Origin: Nitrospira sp. CR1.3 | GTDB lineage: Bacteria; Nitrospirota; Nitrospiria; Nitrospirales; Nitrospiraceae | Direction: 5' to 3' | Length of the DNA stretch: 64,000 nucleotides | Assembly (NCBI GenBank): GCA_014055525.1 | Contig: WIAH01000008.1 | Coordinates: forward strand, 62,001-126,000 | In this document: positions 41,401 to 50,453 of the stretch, one piece after another | Numbering within the stretch: position 1 is the first letter of the stretch | How the letters are laid out: each line of letters opens with the position of its first letter | Program-made: the position numbers and the translations under genes | The notes under the pieces: model-generated | Seen by the model: the letters and a program-made list of their open reading frames with translations, nothing else | What the model was told of the DNA's origin: nothing | Databases searched by the model: none

Positions 41401-43802
41401 TTTCCTCCGCAGCGAATGTCGTAGTACTCGCCGGCGCCGGTGAGAATGTTCGTGAGGGTTCCGGCCGGGGTCGTTGCACTATGACCAGCTGCGCTCACTC
41501 CGTTAATGTAGAAGCCGGCCCAGTTCCCGTTTCCCGCGTTGGAATAGATCGGTTTGGTTTTTACGGTTATGGTGGTTGACCCGTTCGTCTTGACATAGAG
41601 GCGATAGCGAATGTCGAGGTCGTAATCTCCGCCATAGGTCGCGTCATCCCACATGATCTCATAGCAAGATGTGTATCCGTTCCCGACTTCGGTGGTCCAG
41701 TCTGCATCGTTCGCGCACACATCGAAGGCGACCAGTTGGCCTTTATTGCCACCGGTTGGAGCGGAACTGGCCCAAGCGCCTTGGCCAGCGGTCGTACAGC
41801 CGTTGTACCGGTTCGGATCACTCGCCGGCGCACCGCCGGACGCATATGGGCATCCGCTGTGAAAAGAAGGGGTCAGTTGAACCTTGTTGGAGCCTACCGC
41901 GAATTCCAGAACAGGAACCGGCGCACTTGCCACAACCGCGTAGGTCGTGATGTTCTGCTTTACCGTGTTCGCTGTGTCGTTCCCCAGCGCTCCGCGGAGG
42001 TCTGTCGTCTTGGCGTAATGCGCCAAAATCGGCAGGTAATAGGACCCGTACTTGTTTGGCTCCTCGGGGCAGAGGCCACGGATATTCAGAAAGGTCGTCG
42101 TCGCTTTGGGGGAACAGATGCTGTTCGCGCTTCCGCCGTTGACTTCTCCGACAAACACGGAGCTGATCGGATCCAAGGTATTCATTGACGAGGCGGTCAG
42201 CAGCGCCGAGAGGTCAAGTCCCGTATCATTCGTCGTGGGTGTAACCTGGTTGGGAGCCGAGGTCCAGGCTTGTGCTCCAGGAAGCTGATCGGAATCGTGC
42301 GATGGGAAGGCATCTCCGAACATTAAGACGAACGGCTTCGCACAATATTCACAGGCCGGCGGCGATCCGGTGTAAGGGTCGCCGTATCCCGTATTGCCCT
42401 CAATGGGAAATGTGTTCGATGCAAACGAACCGTTCCCGATGGCGTAACTCGTGATGCTATTGTCGGGGCCGCTGCCTGAAGTCTTGTAGAACTGCGTGGT
42501 CGCATTGCCAGTGGACGCTAGCCCTCTGAAGTATCGAATAGCTTCATAGAACATTTCCGCAAAGGGCTCGCCCCAGCTCTTGCAATTGCCTTCCGTCGGA
42601 ATTCCACCGTTTACGCTACAGGTCCCGTCATTTCCACCAACTGAGTAATTGCTCCCGCCGAAATTGTATCCGACGATCCTGAACATATCGATGCTCTTGA
42701 CGACCTTGGACGTGGAAAGAATCTGCCCGGTTCGCTTGTTGATTTCCTGGGTATACAGATCGGTTGCCTTGCTGCGGAGTACGCCGCCGCTGAAGTTTCG
42801 CTCGTAGCTCCCCGAAATCAGACCAAACCTCATGGTAACCGTGTCGTCCTTTGTTCCAACGCTCCCGTTCGTATTCACCGCCATGCGTTGAAGCAAGCCC
42901 TGTGGTTTATAGGTGTAGGTGTTCGTTGGAGTCGGCGTATTGTCGTCGTAGTAGGTGTCGCAATTCGATTCAAGTCCGACCGTCCAATCGCACACTTTCA
43001 CTGCGACTTGATAGGTCGCCTTGAGCTCAGCGCCAAACAAACCAGCACCGTTGGCGGTTCTCTCACATTGCCGCACTTCGGTACTATCGGCATCGGGCCA
43101 ATTTCCATCCAAGACCATCATGTATCCGACCGTTTCGGTACTCGCGCTGTTCGTATTGCAGATCGTGACGGCCCCGGAGCCGATTCCCAGCGCAGCGGTG
43201 GGTACTAGCGAGCTGAGGTCACCGCCGGCGTAGGGCTTTGCCCAAGAGTGAGCATCCCGCGGGGTGATCGTTCTCCCCAATACGGTCAGCCCGTTATTGC
43301 CGCTCATCGGTGTGGTCGAAGTCCCGGCATCGTCCACAATGCGCTTCCCCCCGTACAGCACTTTGCGAATGATATCGATCCGCGCCATCGTGGACCAATT
43401 CAAAAAGTTCCCGCTCCACTTGGCCGTACAGTAGTGACCGTAAGTCCCTGTTCCCGCAACAGCAGGGTTGAATCTTCCCGTACCGCCGAATCCGGCTCCT
43501 CCAGAGTAGTCGTAACACTTCTTCGGATCGAAGTAGCCGATGTAGTCGATATTGTCCTTATAGGTGGTATCGACCGCGGCATCTCCACCGGGCTTTCCAT
43601 TATCCAGATCGACGATGTCGTTATAGCCCTTGAAGAAGAGGCGATGGTCCTTCGTCATCATGAGCATGACGGCCGGAGGGACCGTCTTGGTGATGAACGG
43701 CGGATAGGCCGTGTAGTTGTTCATGGTGACTTGGGCGACGGCGGAATGGTGGACGACGCCGCCGACAATGGTGATCAGGAGAGCTAACATCAGCTTATTC
43801 AT
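38427..43802 (-). CDS. pilY1: PilY1-type pilus tip adhesin
   Basis: 1791 residues from the ATG at 43802 (GGGAGGGGTAGGATC upstream). A signal peptide (MNKLMLALLITIVGGVVHHSA) is followed by an N-terminal part with vWA-like strands (VMLMMTKDHRLFFKG; FVLMFGDAFPSHDSD near 486) and many Asn/Gly/Thr-rich loops with paired Cys. Calcium-binding EF-hand-like loops DTNGDGRLVLNED (~966) and DSNGDGKADPT (~1002) come just before the C-terminal PilY1 beta-propeller (~1150-1700: DVLYGDASYVAFY, YLGANDGMLHAFN, GTILIGGFRMGG). PilY1 is the tip and calcium-dependent adhesion/retraction regulator of type IV pili. It is longer than Pseudomonas PilY1 (~1160). It ends the FimT-PilV-PilW-PilX-PilY1 set. Confidence 0.92.
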   Translation of the reverse strand: MNKLMLALLITIVGGVVHHSAVAQVTMNNYTAYPPFITKTVPPAVMLMMTKDHRLFFKGYNDIVDLDNGKPGGDAAVDTTYKDNIDYIGYFDPKKCYDYSGGAGFGGTGRFNPAVAGTGTYGHYCTAKWSGNFLNWSTMARIDIIRKVLYGGKRIVDDAGTSTTPMSGNNGLTVLGRTITPRDAHSWAKPYAGGDLSSLVPTAALGIGSGAVTICNTNSASTETVGYMMVLDGNWPDADSTEVRQCERTANGAGLFGAELKATYQVAVKVCDWTVGLESNCDTYYDDNTPTPTNTYTYKPQGLLQRMAVNTNGSVGTKDDTVTMRFGLISGSYERNFSGGVLRSKATDLYTQEINKRTGQILSTSKVVKSIDMFRIVGYNFGGSNYSVGGNDGTCSVNGGIPTEGNCKSWGEPFAEMFYEAIRYFRGLASTGNATTQFYKTSGSGPDNSITSYAIGNGSFASNTFPIEGNTGYGDPYTGSPPACEYCAKPFVLMFGDAFPSHDSDQLPGAQAWTSAPNQVTPTTNDTGLDLSALLTASSMNTLDPISSVFVGEVNGGSANSICSPKATTTFLNIRGLCPEEPNKYGSYYLPILAHYAKTTDLRGALGNDTANTVKQNITTYAVVASAPVPVLEFAVGSNKVQLTPSFHSGCPYASGGAPASDPNRYNGCTTAGQGAWASSAPTGGNKGQLVAFDVCANDADWTTEVGNGYTSCYEIMWDDATYGGDYDLDIRYRLYVKTNGSTTITVKTKPIYSNAGNGNWAGFYINGVSAAGHSATTPAGTLTNILTGAGEYYDIRCGGNIPTGAGNGLECQRYNTAGAWTSDTTAPYTNIWAERTFTANGSNAGLLKDPLWYAAKYGGFKDSDKPSTTGYNLPDKTSEWDADGNGDPDTYFYALNPLELEGKLAAAFAAILNQTSSGTAASVLSSSTSGEGALYQSYFYPTQFEGTREIKYAGYVHGLFVDTYGNLREDTNGDGRLVLNEDRIVVTRYDVINDRLAVDIYIDSNGDGKADPTRDTSIPPDGILDTAFCDDAPHQCDKSITDITPIWEGGRRLAIMPPANRYIYTWVDLDNDNVVSSALSTAPAGEFISFDTSNQSKISGYLNIGGAPAVYTAANVINFIRGTQITGLRDRTLTVKNDSSVPTSMVWKLGDSVYSTPVVVAGPKERFDVLYGDASYVAFYQQYKNRRQVAYLGANDGMLHAFNVGFYNKDDDASTTTKIEHGWFSNSTTADGRGVNRGDELWSFIPQELLPHLRWLADPSYTHVYYVDLKPKITDARVFTPDADHPNGWGTILIGGFRMGGSCGSCTGGQGTPMTFAADFNNDAVADAARTFFSAYFVLDITNPEKLPKLLWSYSDTNLGLTMSYPSVVRVRPLGGDKTQNSDAQWFVVFGSGATSYDAGVGQVAKMYVVNLKDRITSAASTTVTIFDAGGTLSSPPNSFVGDLASMDRDLDYRADVVYGGKVISASPWEGKLIRLTTGCWKASSPVCNTDPGLWGVPSGGTAPAPTRAPSEILHQFKNATGGTKNTLGPVPQAPGIALDEVGNTWVFAGTGRYYTQLSGTGDKVDNSVQFLVGVKDPVLQGSGGCNDSTITSCRIDDTLNNELIDMSTATICQLGNGTCDGTTTQQVTSVPAMPTGGTYGSLVSLVQSKKGWFTKLTVPASGPSERSVANPVVLGGIVFFPTFLPSNDVCVAAGSSNLYALYYVSGGAYSSPIVGLTGQNINNKTSLGEGLATTVAIHLGSQGDGSAGSGSTSGVKGCSQSSTGAINCVNTGTATSVASRYLSWINQRD

Positions 43803-43883
43803 GATCCTACCCCTCCCTCTTGCAACCTTCGCGATTCTGGTACGACGAATCCATTTCATACGACAATGAAGCCTTTTCGGCCC

Positions 43884-44555
43884 TTACAACTTGCGTTGGC
43901 AGGTTTCCCCGGTCAAGGTACAGGCGTAGACTCCCACGATGCGACTTTCTGTTCCGGTCGCAACCAGGGTAGCTCTGCAGTCCACCCGGTACAGCACATC
44001 GACTCCTCCACCTGCGCTGCCCGATCCAGCCCCCTCATACCCTGCAGCGAACTGCATGCCGGACCCGGCCTTGGCCTGTACATACAATCGATCGATATCA
44101 CCCCTCACTGAGTAGCCGTTGATCGTCTGATCATAATCCGGCCCCAATGCTCCGGCTCCCGTCACCACGTCCGCATGATTGTCCGCCTGGCCCATGATCT
44201 CCATCGTGAGAGAAGGATTCGCCGCCGTCTCGGCTCCGGTCGGCACAGGTCCGGTCGCGGTCACCACCGCCGCCGGCACAGAGCCGGTATCGATTGTTTG
44301 CTGAATGATTTTTACCGATGAACTCAAGCAGGATTCTGCCGCGTCGGCAGCAACCTCAGTGGTCCTTTGGAATCCCGCGATACGATTTTCCAGTCCCGTG
44401 ACGGTCATGGCGGCAATCCCCAGCACCGTCAGGATCAGCATGAGGATCATGACCATCAAGAAAGCCACGCCTCGCTCGTCTTGGATAACGCCCTTCGTCC
44501 CGTCAACTAGCATGCTGTCACCCACTTCCAGTTCATTGCTCGACGTTTCTGGCAT
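43884..44555 (-). CDS. pilX: PilX-type minor pilin assembly protein
   Basis: 223 residues. N-terminal leader ending DERG followed by the prepilin-like helix VAFLMVMILMLILTVLGIAAM and TGLENRIAGFQR, AADAAESCLSSS, the PilX_N pattern. The C-terminal part is Gly/Ser-rich and ends with paired Cys (CRATLV, CTLTGETC). PilX is a minor pilin that with PilV, PilW and PilY1 primes pilus assembly. The start overlaps the end of pilW by 23 bp. Confidence 0.87.
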   Translation of the reverse strand: MPETSSNELEVGDSMLVDGTKGVIQDERGVAFLMVMILMLILTVLGIAAMTVTGLENRIAGFQRTTEVAADAAESCLSSSVKIIQQTIDTGSVPAAVVTATGPVPTGAETAANPSLTMEIMGQADNHADVVTGAGALGPDYDQTINGYSVRGDIDRLYVQAKAGSGMQFAAGYEGAGSGSAGGGVDVLYRVDCRATLVATGTESRIVGVYACTLTGETCQRKL

Positions 44556-45654
44556 CGACTGTTCTCGTCAACTGACGGCGTCGAAACTGCTGATAGGTCG
44601 AGCCCACGTAACCCGGATCGGCTGAGTGGAGATGATCGCTGATCGTCAGAGGGCCGGCCGTCAGGACCCCAGCCTTCTGAGCTTCCCCGAGTCCCTGGTC
44701 TCCTGACGCCTGCCTGGCGACGACATTGACTTGCACAAGCCTGATCGTGGCAGGATCAAACGTTAGCGGGGCCCAGACTCGATTCGTTTGCCAATCCCCG
44801 GCATCGAAGGTATTGTTGGCATTCCAATCGTCGATCACCCCGTCAGGGACCCCGGTTTTGATCGCCGTGTTGCAGCCGTCACAGGCCAAGGCAAACTGGA
44901 TGTCCTCGACGCCATCGACAATGTTCGTCGTCGTCGTGGGTGCGGTTCCCGTGTCCACGGTCCGTAGCAAACAGGGTCCTGCCGTCCCGCACGCCGCCGC
45001 GTTCGATCCGATTGAATAGGTAATGCACTGCAACAGATAGACTTGCGTCCCGACCGGAAACGTCACAGGCATGTTGAACGTGTTGGTCAGATTAATGGTT
45101 GACCCGCTGCTCGTCGTCACTTGTTCCGTCACGACGCCTCCAATGGAGACGTAGGCGTTGGTGCTGTTGACCATGCCTTCGGCTTGCATCTCGGTAACCG
45201 CCGTCGCATTGAGTGTGATGGCGTTGAAGGAAGTGGCTGGCGCGACCGGCACGACTTGGGAAAGGGTCCAGCTCGGATTGGTCCTCGGAACAATGAGGGA
45301 GATCGTATCGGGGCCATCGTCGTTCGGAAGGGCCGATGCAGCTGAGACCTTATCGACCGGCTTTATCGCCGAGCTCGTTCCTCCCGGGGCGCAGTTCCCC
45401 GCCGTTCCTCCAACAGGCAGGTTGGGAGACAACGGCATGCGAAACCCGGCGAGCTTGACGTCCCTCGCGATCAATTCCATTGCCAGCCTGGCGTTCTGCT
45501 GGGTGCCGGCTGCCTGCTCGTTGGCTTTGGTGGACTTATCGGTTGTCGTCAGCACGGTGAACCCCGCAGTGACAATGATGCTCGTCACGGCGAGGGCGAT
45601 CATGAGCTCTACCAGCGTAATGCCCCGATCACAATTCTGGAGTTGATTTGGCAT
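44533..45654 (-). CDS. pilW: PilW-type minor pilin
   Basis: 373 residues from the ATG at 45654. Class III leader with cleavage at DRG|ITLVELMIALAVTS, the conserved Glu at +5. ARLAMELIARDVKLAGFRMP follows, the typical PilW helix. The rest is a long Gly/Ala/Thr-rich beta-rich body with several Cys pairs. A minor pilin of the priming complex. 22 bp after pilV. Confidence 0.9.
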   Translation of the reverse strand: MPNQLQNCDRGITLVELMIALAVTSIIVTAGFTVLTTTDKSTKANEQAAGTQQNARLAMELIARDVKLAGFRMPLSPNLPVGGTAGNCAPGGTSSAIKPVDKVSAASALPNDDGPDTISLIVPRTNPSWTLSQVVPVAPATSFNAITLNATAVTEMQAEGMVNSTNAYVSIGGVVTEQVTTSSGSTINLTNTFNMPVTFPVGTQVYLLQCITYSIGSNAAACGTAGPCLLRTVDTGTAPTTTTNIVDGVEDIQFALACDGCNTAIKTGVPDGVIDDWNANNTFDAGDWQTNRVWAPLTFDPATIRLVQVNVVARQASGDQGLGEAQKAGVLTAGPLTISDHLHSADPGYVGSTYQQFRRRQLTRTVDARNVEQ

Positions 45655-45676
45655 CTCGGTTCCTGTTTTTTCTTCT

Positions 45677-46165
45677 TTACTCCGGCGCAACGACGGTCAC
45701 CAGGGTGATGGTCTTGGCCATGAGGGAGCCTGTTCCAACATTCGAATTCGTCATCCAATCCAATCGCACGGTGACGGTGCTGCGAGTGAGTCCCAATGCG
45801 TCCACCGCAGGCGGAGCCGGGTTTAGAACGACCGTCCCGGCAATGTTGTTGAGCCCTGAATTGATCAATAGGGTTCTCCACTGATTACAATCCCCGTTGG
45901 CCATGACATTAACTGTGGTCGCCGGACAGGTCGTGACCCCTGAGCTCACATTGATATTGTGGTAGGCGGTTACATTGCGGCGGTTGAATTGGATCCGCTC
46001 GACCATATCAGCCGCAAGGTTGCTGACCCGAGTCATTTCACTCCCGTTGATATTTCTCTTCAACGACATGGCCTGCATTCCGGAGAGCGCGAGAAGTCCG
46101 ACGGCCAATATCACGGCCGCGACCATGCTCTCGATGAGTGTGAATCCGGAATCACTCTTGCTCAT
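45677..46165 (-). CDS. pilV: PilV-type minor pilin
   Basis: 162 residues. Leader cleaved at SDSG|FTLIESMVAAVILAVGLLAL with Glu at +5; then MQAMSLKRN and NLAADMVERIQFNRR, characteristic of PilV. A Cys pair lies at ~79 and ~93. Part of the minor pilin set; the start is 41 bp after the FimT gene stop. Confidence 0.9.
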   Translation of the reverse strand: MSKSDSGFTLIESMVAAVILAVGLLALSGMQAMSLKRNINGSEMTRVSNLAADMVERIQFNRRNVTAYHNINVSSGVTTCPATTVNVMANGDCNQWRTLLINSGLNNIAGTVVLNPAPPAVDALGLTRSTVTVRLDWMTNSNVGTGSLMAKTITLVTVVAPE

Positions 46166-46206
46166 TCAGGCCACGCTCCCGACCGGTTCGGATAGACTCG
46201 ATAGAC

Positions 46207-46674
46207 TCATGGACAAGTCGTCTTCGCGCACCAACTCACCTTTCCTGATGGCAATACCGATAACGCGTAAATAAGCCCCTTCTCGTTTTGGAGCTGGATG
46301 GTTTGAGTCGCCGTCGCTGTGCTCAATCCCATGGACGAGAAGTTCACCGTCGCCGTTCCTCCGGGAAGCGTCGTCACACGCGGCATCAATGTTCTCGTGG
46401 GAAAAATCTGCTGTCCGCCTGAGATCCCGCTCACCTCGATCAGAGTTCCTGACGGTTGAATAGTTACCGTCGCCTGTCGATTTCGGTTCATCGCTACGAG
46501 CTTGGCCAGATTCAGATCCCCGGCAATTTCGCTCATCGCCTGTTTCAATTGGTATCGGGCCAACCACTCACTGACGGCGGGCACCGCAATGACCGACGCT
46601 ATGCCGATGATGCCCACGACAATCATGAGCTCGATCATCGTAAAGCCGTTTTCCTCGAGTCCCTTGTCTCTCAT
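46207..46674 (-). CDS. fimT: FimT/GspH-type pseudopilin
   Basis: 155 residues from the ATG at 46674. Prepilin leader ending ENG|FTMIELMIVVGIIGIASVIA with Glu at +5. The body carries the GspH fold: AMSEIAGDLNLAKLVAMNRNR, IQPSGTLIEVSG, and a C-terminal PSGKVSW strand with a final Cys pair. FimT is reported to bind DNA in competent bacteria. First gene of the first minor-pilin set. The ribosome-binding site is weak. Confidence 0.88.
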   Translation of the reverse strand: MRDKGLEENGFTMIELMIVVGIIGIASVIAVPAVSEWLARYQLKQAMSEIAGDLNLAKLVAMNRNRQATVTIQPSGTLIEVSGISGGQQIFPTRTLMPRVTTLPGGTATVNFSSMGLSTATATQTIQLQNEKGLIYALSVLPSGKVSWCAKTTCP

Positions 46675-47088
46675 TTTTCGTAAGACCCTGCGTCGGTGAA
46701 TACAAAAGGCCCCAAGAGTTTCAGCAAGCACCATGCCATTTCCCGAGGCTTGGCGAGACCCCTCAACTCCTTAATTTAACTGTACCTTTTGCTCATCCCA
46801 GATCTCCGGCTTCAAGGTCCTCGAAGTCCGATAGACAAATTTCGGCATGAAAGGTTCCGGTTGTGCGCCCCCATGCCATTGCCATTCTCAGAGCATGCTG
46901 GAGCTATCCGATCACTTTCATTCGCCCGGATTTCCTATAGCCTCTGATTTCAGGGCGAGTGCTCACTCGATGGGCATGTTCTGCGGGGACAATAGCAGGG
47001 GTGCTCAGCTATGGAGGGCCGTTATGGGTGAAGAAGTGGAAAACTTGGCCTGAGAGGCAACCAGCAGAAATGTAAGCGTCCGGCGAGT
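46675..47088. other. Gene-free gap between pilB and the first minor-pilin set
   Basis: 414 bp with no believable coding frame (a 68-codon plus-strand frame has no start signal or composition in favour). I see no terminator, riboswitch or consensus promoter by eye. The length and position suggest it holds the promoter for the fimT-pilY1 operon, but none can be named. Confidence 0.5.
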
Positions 47089-48891
47089 TTACCTTGCGGC
47101 AACCGCTCTCACCTGGCTACAGACGGTCAGCCCTCGCCGAACTTTCAGAATCCCATCTTGAAGCAGGGTGACCATGCCGTCGTTCATGGCCGCCGTCAGG
47201 ATCTCGCTCGGGCGGGATTTCGACTGGACAAGTTTCTTTAGCACATCTGACGCGACGAGGAACTCGTGGATCGGAACACGCCCCTTGAATCCTGTTTGGT
47301 TACAGATCTCGCAACCACGTCCGCGATAGAGAGTTTGGTCTTCTCCGCCTTCGATTCCAAGGGATGGCCAATGTTGAGTTCCATACCCTTGTGTCAATTC
47401 TTCCCATTCCTGGAGAGACGGATGGTAGGCCTCCCTGCACTGGGAGCAAATTTTCTTGCAGAGGCGTTGCGCGAGGATGCCCAGCATTGAGTCGGCAAAG
47501 TTGAAGGGGTCGCAACCGAGATCGAGGAGTCTGACGACGGTCTCCACCGCACTATTCGTGTGAAGCGTGCTGAGCACGAGGTGCCCCGTCAGTGAGGCCT
47601 CGATCGCGATATCGGCCGTTTCCTTGTCTCGCATTTCACCGATCATGATCACGTCCGGGTCAGCCCGCAAGAACGCGCGCATGGCCGTCGCGAAGGTCAG
47701 CCCGATTTTTTGGTGCACCTGCACCTGCCTGAGACCGTCTTGCGTGATTTCAATCGGATCCTCAGCTGTCCAGATCTTTCTCTCGTCGGTATTGATGTAT
47801 CTCAGGATGGCGTGCAGAGTTGTGGTCTTGCCGGACCCGGTCGGTCCTACGCAAAGAATGAGGCCATGAGGCTTTTCAGCTAGCGATTTGATCGCCTGAA
47901 GCGTCTCGGATGAAAACTCCATCGCTTCCAAGGGCATCGGCTCCTTCGCCGTCAGCAACCGCAGCACGATGTCTTCATCACCGCCTGCCGTCGGAAGCGT
48001 CGCGACGCGCAGCTCCATGTGGCGAGTTCCGGCGAGCTTGAACCGGATTTTTCCGTCTTGTGGCTTGCGCCGTTCAGCGATGTCGAGATTCGCCATAATC
48101 TTGAGTCTGGACACAACAGCGCGTCGATAGGCAGCCGGGATCTTCATGTACGTGAAGCAAGATCCGTCGACCCGAAGGCGCACCGCCGTGTCTTTTCGAT
48201 CCGCATAGGGCTCGATATGGAGATCGGATGCGCCCAGACGATCGGCCTCCAGGATCATGTGATTTGCCAGACGCACAATCGCCGAATCGTTCTCATCGAT
48301 GACGCTTGTCGTGACCTCCGTCGCCTGCACCACCGGAATGTCATGGACCAGCTCGCTAAGGATTGTTCCGAGCGATGTGCTCTTGCCTGAAGTCTTTGCG
48401 GCAGCGAGAAACTGCTCTATGTCACGTCTGAGCCCCACACTGTAACGGATCGTCGCCCCGGGAAAAGCGCGTCTGACATCCCACCCTTTCTCCGGATCGT
48501 TCGGGTCACTGGTCAGCACATCGATCAGCACGCCGTGTCGTGCAATCGGCAGCCACAAGTTTTTCTTCAAATAGTCGATGTTCAGAGTCTTGAAGAGATC
48601 GGCGTCTATTGATGTCCTCTCATCGAAAGGCAAATACGGACACTGGTAGAAATCGCTCAATGCAGCGCCCAATGCATTCCTCGACACCTGATAGCGGTCC
48701 AAAAGGATCGTTTCGAGATCTACCGAGCCTTCTCTGGCACCTTCCAACGCCGCTTCGAGATCACGCTGACAGATGCACTCCCGATATACCAATGAGTCCA
48801 AAACATTCTGCTCGATCGTCTGGCGTGTTCGAACTGGTGATCGAATTCCGGACTGGCGGGCCGACTCCGAACGTTCTTCGGTCCCTTCCAT
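47089..48891 (-). CDS. pilB: Type IV pilus assembly ATPase PilB / GspE-type
   Basis: 600 residues. An N-terminal GspE_N domain (~25-170), then the T2SS/T4P ATPase: GPTGSGKTTT (Walker A), the Asp box (SDLHIEPY), Walker B (VIMIGEMRDKETA), and His box (LSTLHTNSA). The zinc-binding tetracysteine is formed by CSQC and CEIC near the C-terminus, as in GspE/PilB. It hydrolyses ATP at the inner membrane to drive pilin polymerisation. No PilC or PilT is in the window. Confidence 0.93.
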   Translation of the reverse strand: MEGTEERSESARQSGIRSPVRTRQTIEQNVLDSLVYRECICQRDLEAALEGAREGSVDLETILLDRYQVSRNALGAALSDFYQCPYLPFDERTSIDADLFKTLNIDYLKKNLWLPIARHGVLIDVLTSDPNDPEKGWDVRRAFPGATIRYSVGLRRDIEQFLAAAKTSGKSTSLGTILSELVHDIPVVQATEVTTSVIDENDSAIVRLANHMILEADRLGASDLHIEPYADRKDTAVRLRVDGSCFTYMKIPAAYRRAVVSRLKIMANLDIAERRKPQDGKIRFKLAGTRHMELRVATLPTAGGDEDIVLRLLTAKEPMPLEAMEFSSETLQAIKSLAEKPHGLILCVGPTGSGKTTTLHAILRYINTDERKIWTAEDPIEITQDGLRQVQVHQKIGLTFATAMRAFLRADPDVIMIGEMRDKETADIAIEASLTGHLVLSTLHTNSAVETVVRLLDLGCDPFNFADSMLGILAQRLCKKICSQCREAYHPSLQEWEELTQGYGTQHWPSLGIEGGEDQTLYRGRGCEICNQTGFKGRVPIHEFLVASDVLKKLVQSKSRPSEILTAAMNDGMVTLLQDGILKVRRGLTVCSQVRAVAAR

Positions 48892-48949
48892 GTTCTTCCG
48901 GGCGCTCTTGTGCCCGCCCGCATGCCACGGTTTGCATATCCGCTCGGAT

Positions 48950-50428
48950 TTACAGGAGCCGCCAGGTCCCGGGAACTCGATACACTACGGGCAGACCGCG
49001 AAACAGCCCCTGGGCTAGATCTGCGTTGTACCAAACTTCGACCGTTGCTCCGCTACCTGCAGCGACGACAGTCTCTCCCGCTCCCACGGCGCCGAAAAGC
49101 CGCGTGGATCGCTCGACGGTTACCGTCCCTGCGGCCCAGAGCAGTCCCTGAAAATGAATTCCAGAGAGTTGCACGGGGATTCTGGTTCCCAACGAGCTTG
49201 TTCCGTCCTGTGATGGACTTAATGCGGGAACCGATCGCCCTGCTCCTTGCGGTTTGAGGAGTACGTGGCCTTGTACGACAAGCACAGCTTCAAGATAGTC
49301 CGCATCGATCACGAGTGTGCCGAGGTTGTCCGCACGAGGAGGTTCTCCGTCCACCGTATCGATAAATACCAGGCCACGATGATCTCCGATTGTCTGCGAA
49401 AGAAGCACTTCCGAGGGAGCCACACCCTGATCACCCTCGGAAGCTCCTTGACGATGGAGTACCCCATCTCGGTCCAGACGATAGTAGGTCCCGTGACGGA
49501 GCGCCGTTTGTTTCACGGAGTCGTACTCCCACTGATCGAGTCGGACACCCGGCGAGGGGAATTGATGAAGGTGCACGTTCTGCGGCACGATCGGATGAAT
49601 GCTCTGCCCGGGCGGAGGAACGGTCACCGTCAATTCTCCGCCTATCCAGTAATCGGTCCAGCGGTCCAGTGATTGTTCGAGATGATCATATGGCTGGCCT
49701 GTGACCGGCGCAGCAGTTGTCTTCGTGACCACATCCTCAATTCTCCTGACTATCAGGTCGCTCATGATCCGTTGATCACCCCAATGAACCCGTACGGGAG
49801 ACTCTCCGCCTGTCTGGAGAGTTCCCAATCCTCTCCCGACCTGCACCGCTGCGCGCACGGCTGGAATGGATATTGCGCCGAGCTGAACCTGAACGGTTCT
49901 TGCCGTGGGCTTGAACCCGACCGTGGTGGCCGTCACCTCCATAGTCCCGAGCAGTCCAGGGCGTGCGGGGCCATACAGTTTCAATTTCGTGAAGCGCCCG
50001 ATTTCCCGCAGGGAACCGGAGAATCCGCTCGGCGGGCCGTTCAAGAAGCTGTTGTCGGTGGCTTGGTTCGCATCGAGAAGAATATCCGGACGATCGGCCG
50101 TCCCGATGAACTGGGAGCGCCTAGCCATGTCAAAGAACGAGGGACCGTTCGCTAGGTCGCCTTGTCGTTTTCCAAAGAGTCCTGCCACAGATGCCGGAGT
50201 CGAACCTGGATCATGGAACCATCCCACGACCAGATCCGCAGCCGAGCCCGCCAGTTCTTCTGCGACGGTCTCTTCTTTCATTGCGACAATACCGGGCACG
50301 TCCTGACCGGCCAGATAAAGCGAGGTCAGGCCGAGAAGCGATAGGATCACGATGAGGATGAGCGTACCCTGAAGCACATGACCGTCCATTCGACCTTGCT
50401 GCAACCTTGCCTCGCGTCGCATCACCAT
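48950..50428 (-). CDS. Large PilX-like minor pilin / assembly protein, 492 aa
   Basis: An N-terminal membrane helix (VLQGTLILIVILSLLGLTSLYLAGQ) at ~19-43 in the position of a PilX/pseudopilin helix, without a clear prepilin peptidase Gly. Then KEETVAEELAGSAADLVVGWF, similar to the PilX AESC helix. The rest is a long beta-rich domain (GTLVIDADYLEAVLVVQGHVLL, HFQGLLWAAGTVTVERSTRLFGAVGAGE). This last block resembles the polymer/adhesin repeats of PilX-associated or bactofilin-like modules. It fills the PilX place in a second minor-pilin set. I do not know its closest family. Confidence 0.65.
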   Translation of the reverse strand: MVMRREARLQQGRMDGHVLQGTLILIVILSLLGLTSLYLAGQDVPGIVAMKEETVAEELAGSAADLVVGWFHDPGSTPASVAGLFGKRQGDLANGPSFFDMARRSQFIGTADRPDILLDANQATDNSFLNGPPSGFSGSLREIGRFTKLKLYGPARPGLLGTMEVTATTVGFKPTARTVQVQLGAISIPAVRAAVQVGRGLGTLQTGGESPVRVHWGDQRIMSDLIVRRIEDVVTKTTAAPVTGQPYDHLEQSLDRWTDYWIGGELTVTVPPPGQSIHPIVPQNVHLHQFPSPGVRLDQWEYDSVKQTALRHGTYYRLDRDGVLHRQGASEGDQGVAPSEVLLSQTIGDHRGLVFIDTVDGEPPRADNLGTLVIDADYLEAVLVVQGHVLLKPQGAGRSVPALSPSQDGTSSLGTRIPVQLSGIHFQGLLWAAGTVTVERSTRLFGAVGAGETVVAAGSGATVEVWYNADLAQGLFRGLPVVYRVPGTWRLL

Positions 50429-50453
50429 CCCCCTTTGCTTGGCATAGTGAACC

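Noticed and set aside
46847-47053. 68-codon ORF in the gap after pilB
   Set aside because: No ribosome-binding site, odd composition (CAPPCHCHSQ), no family; not supported.
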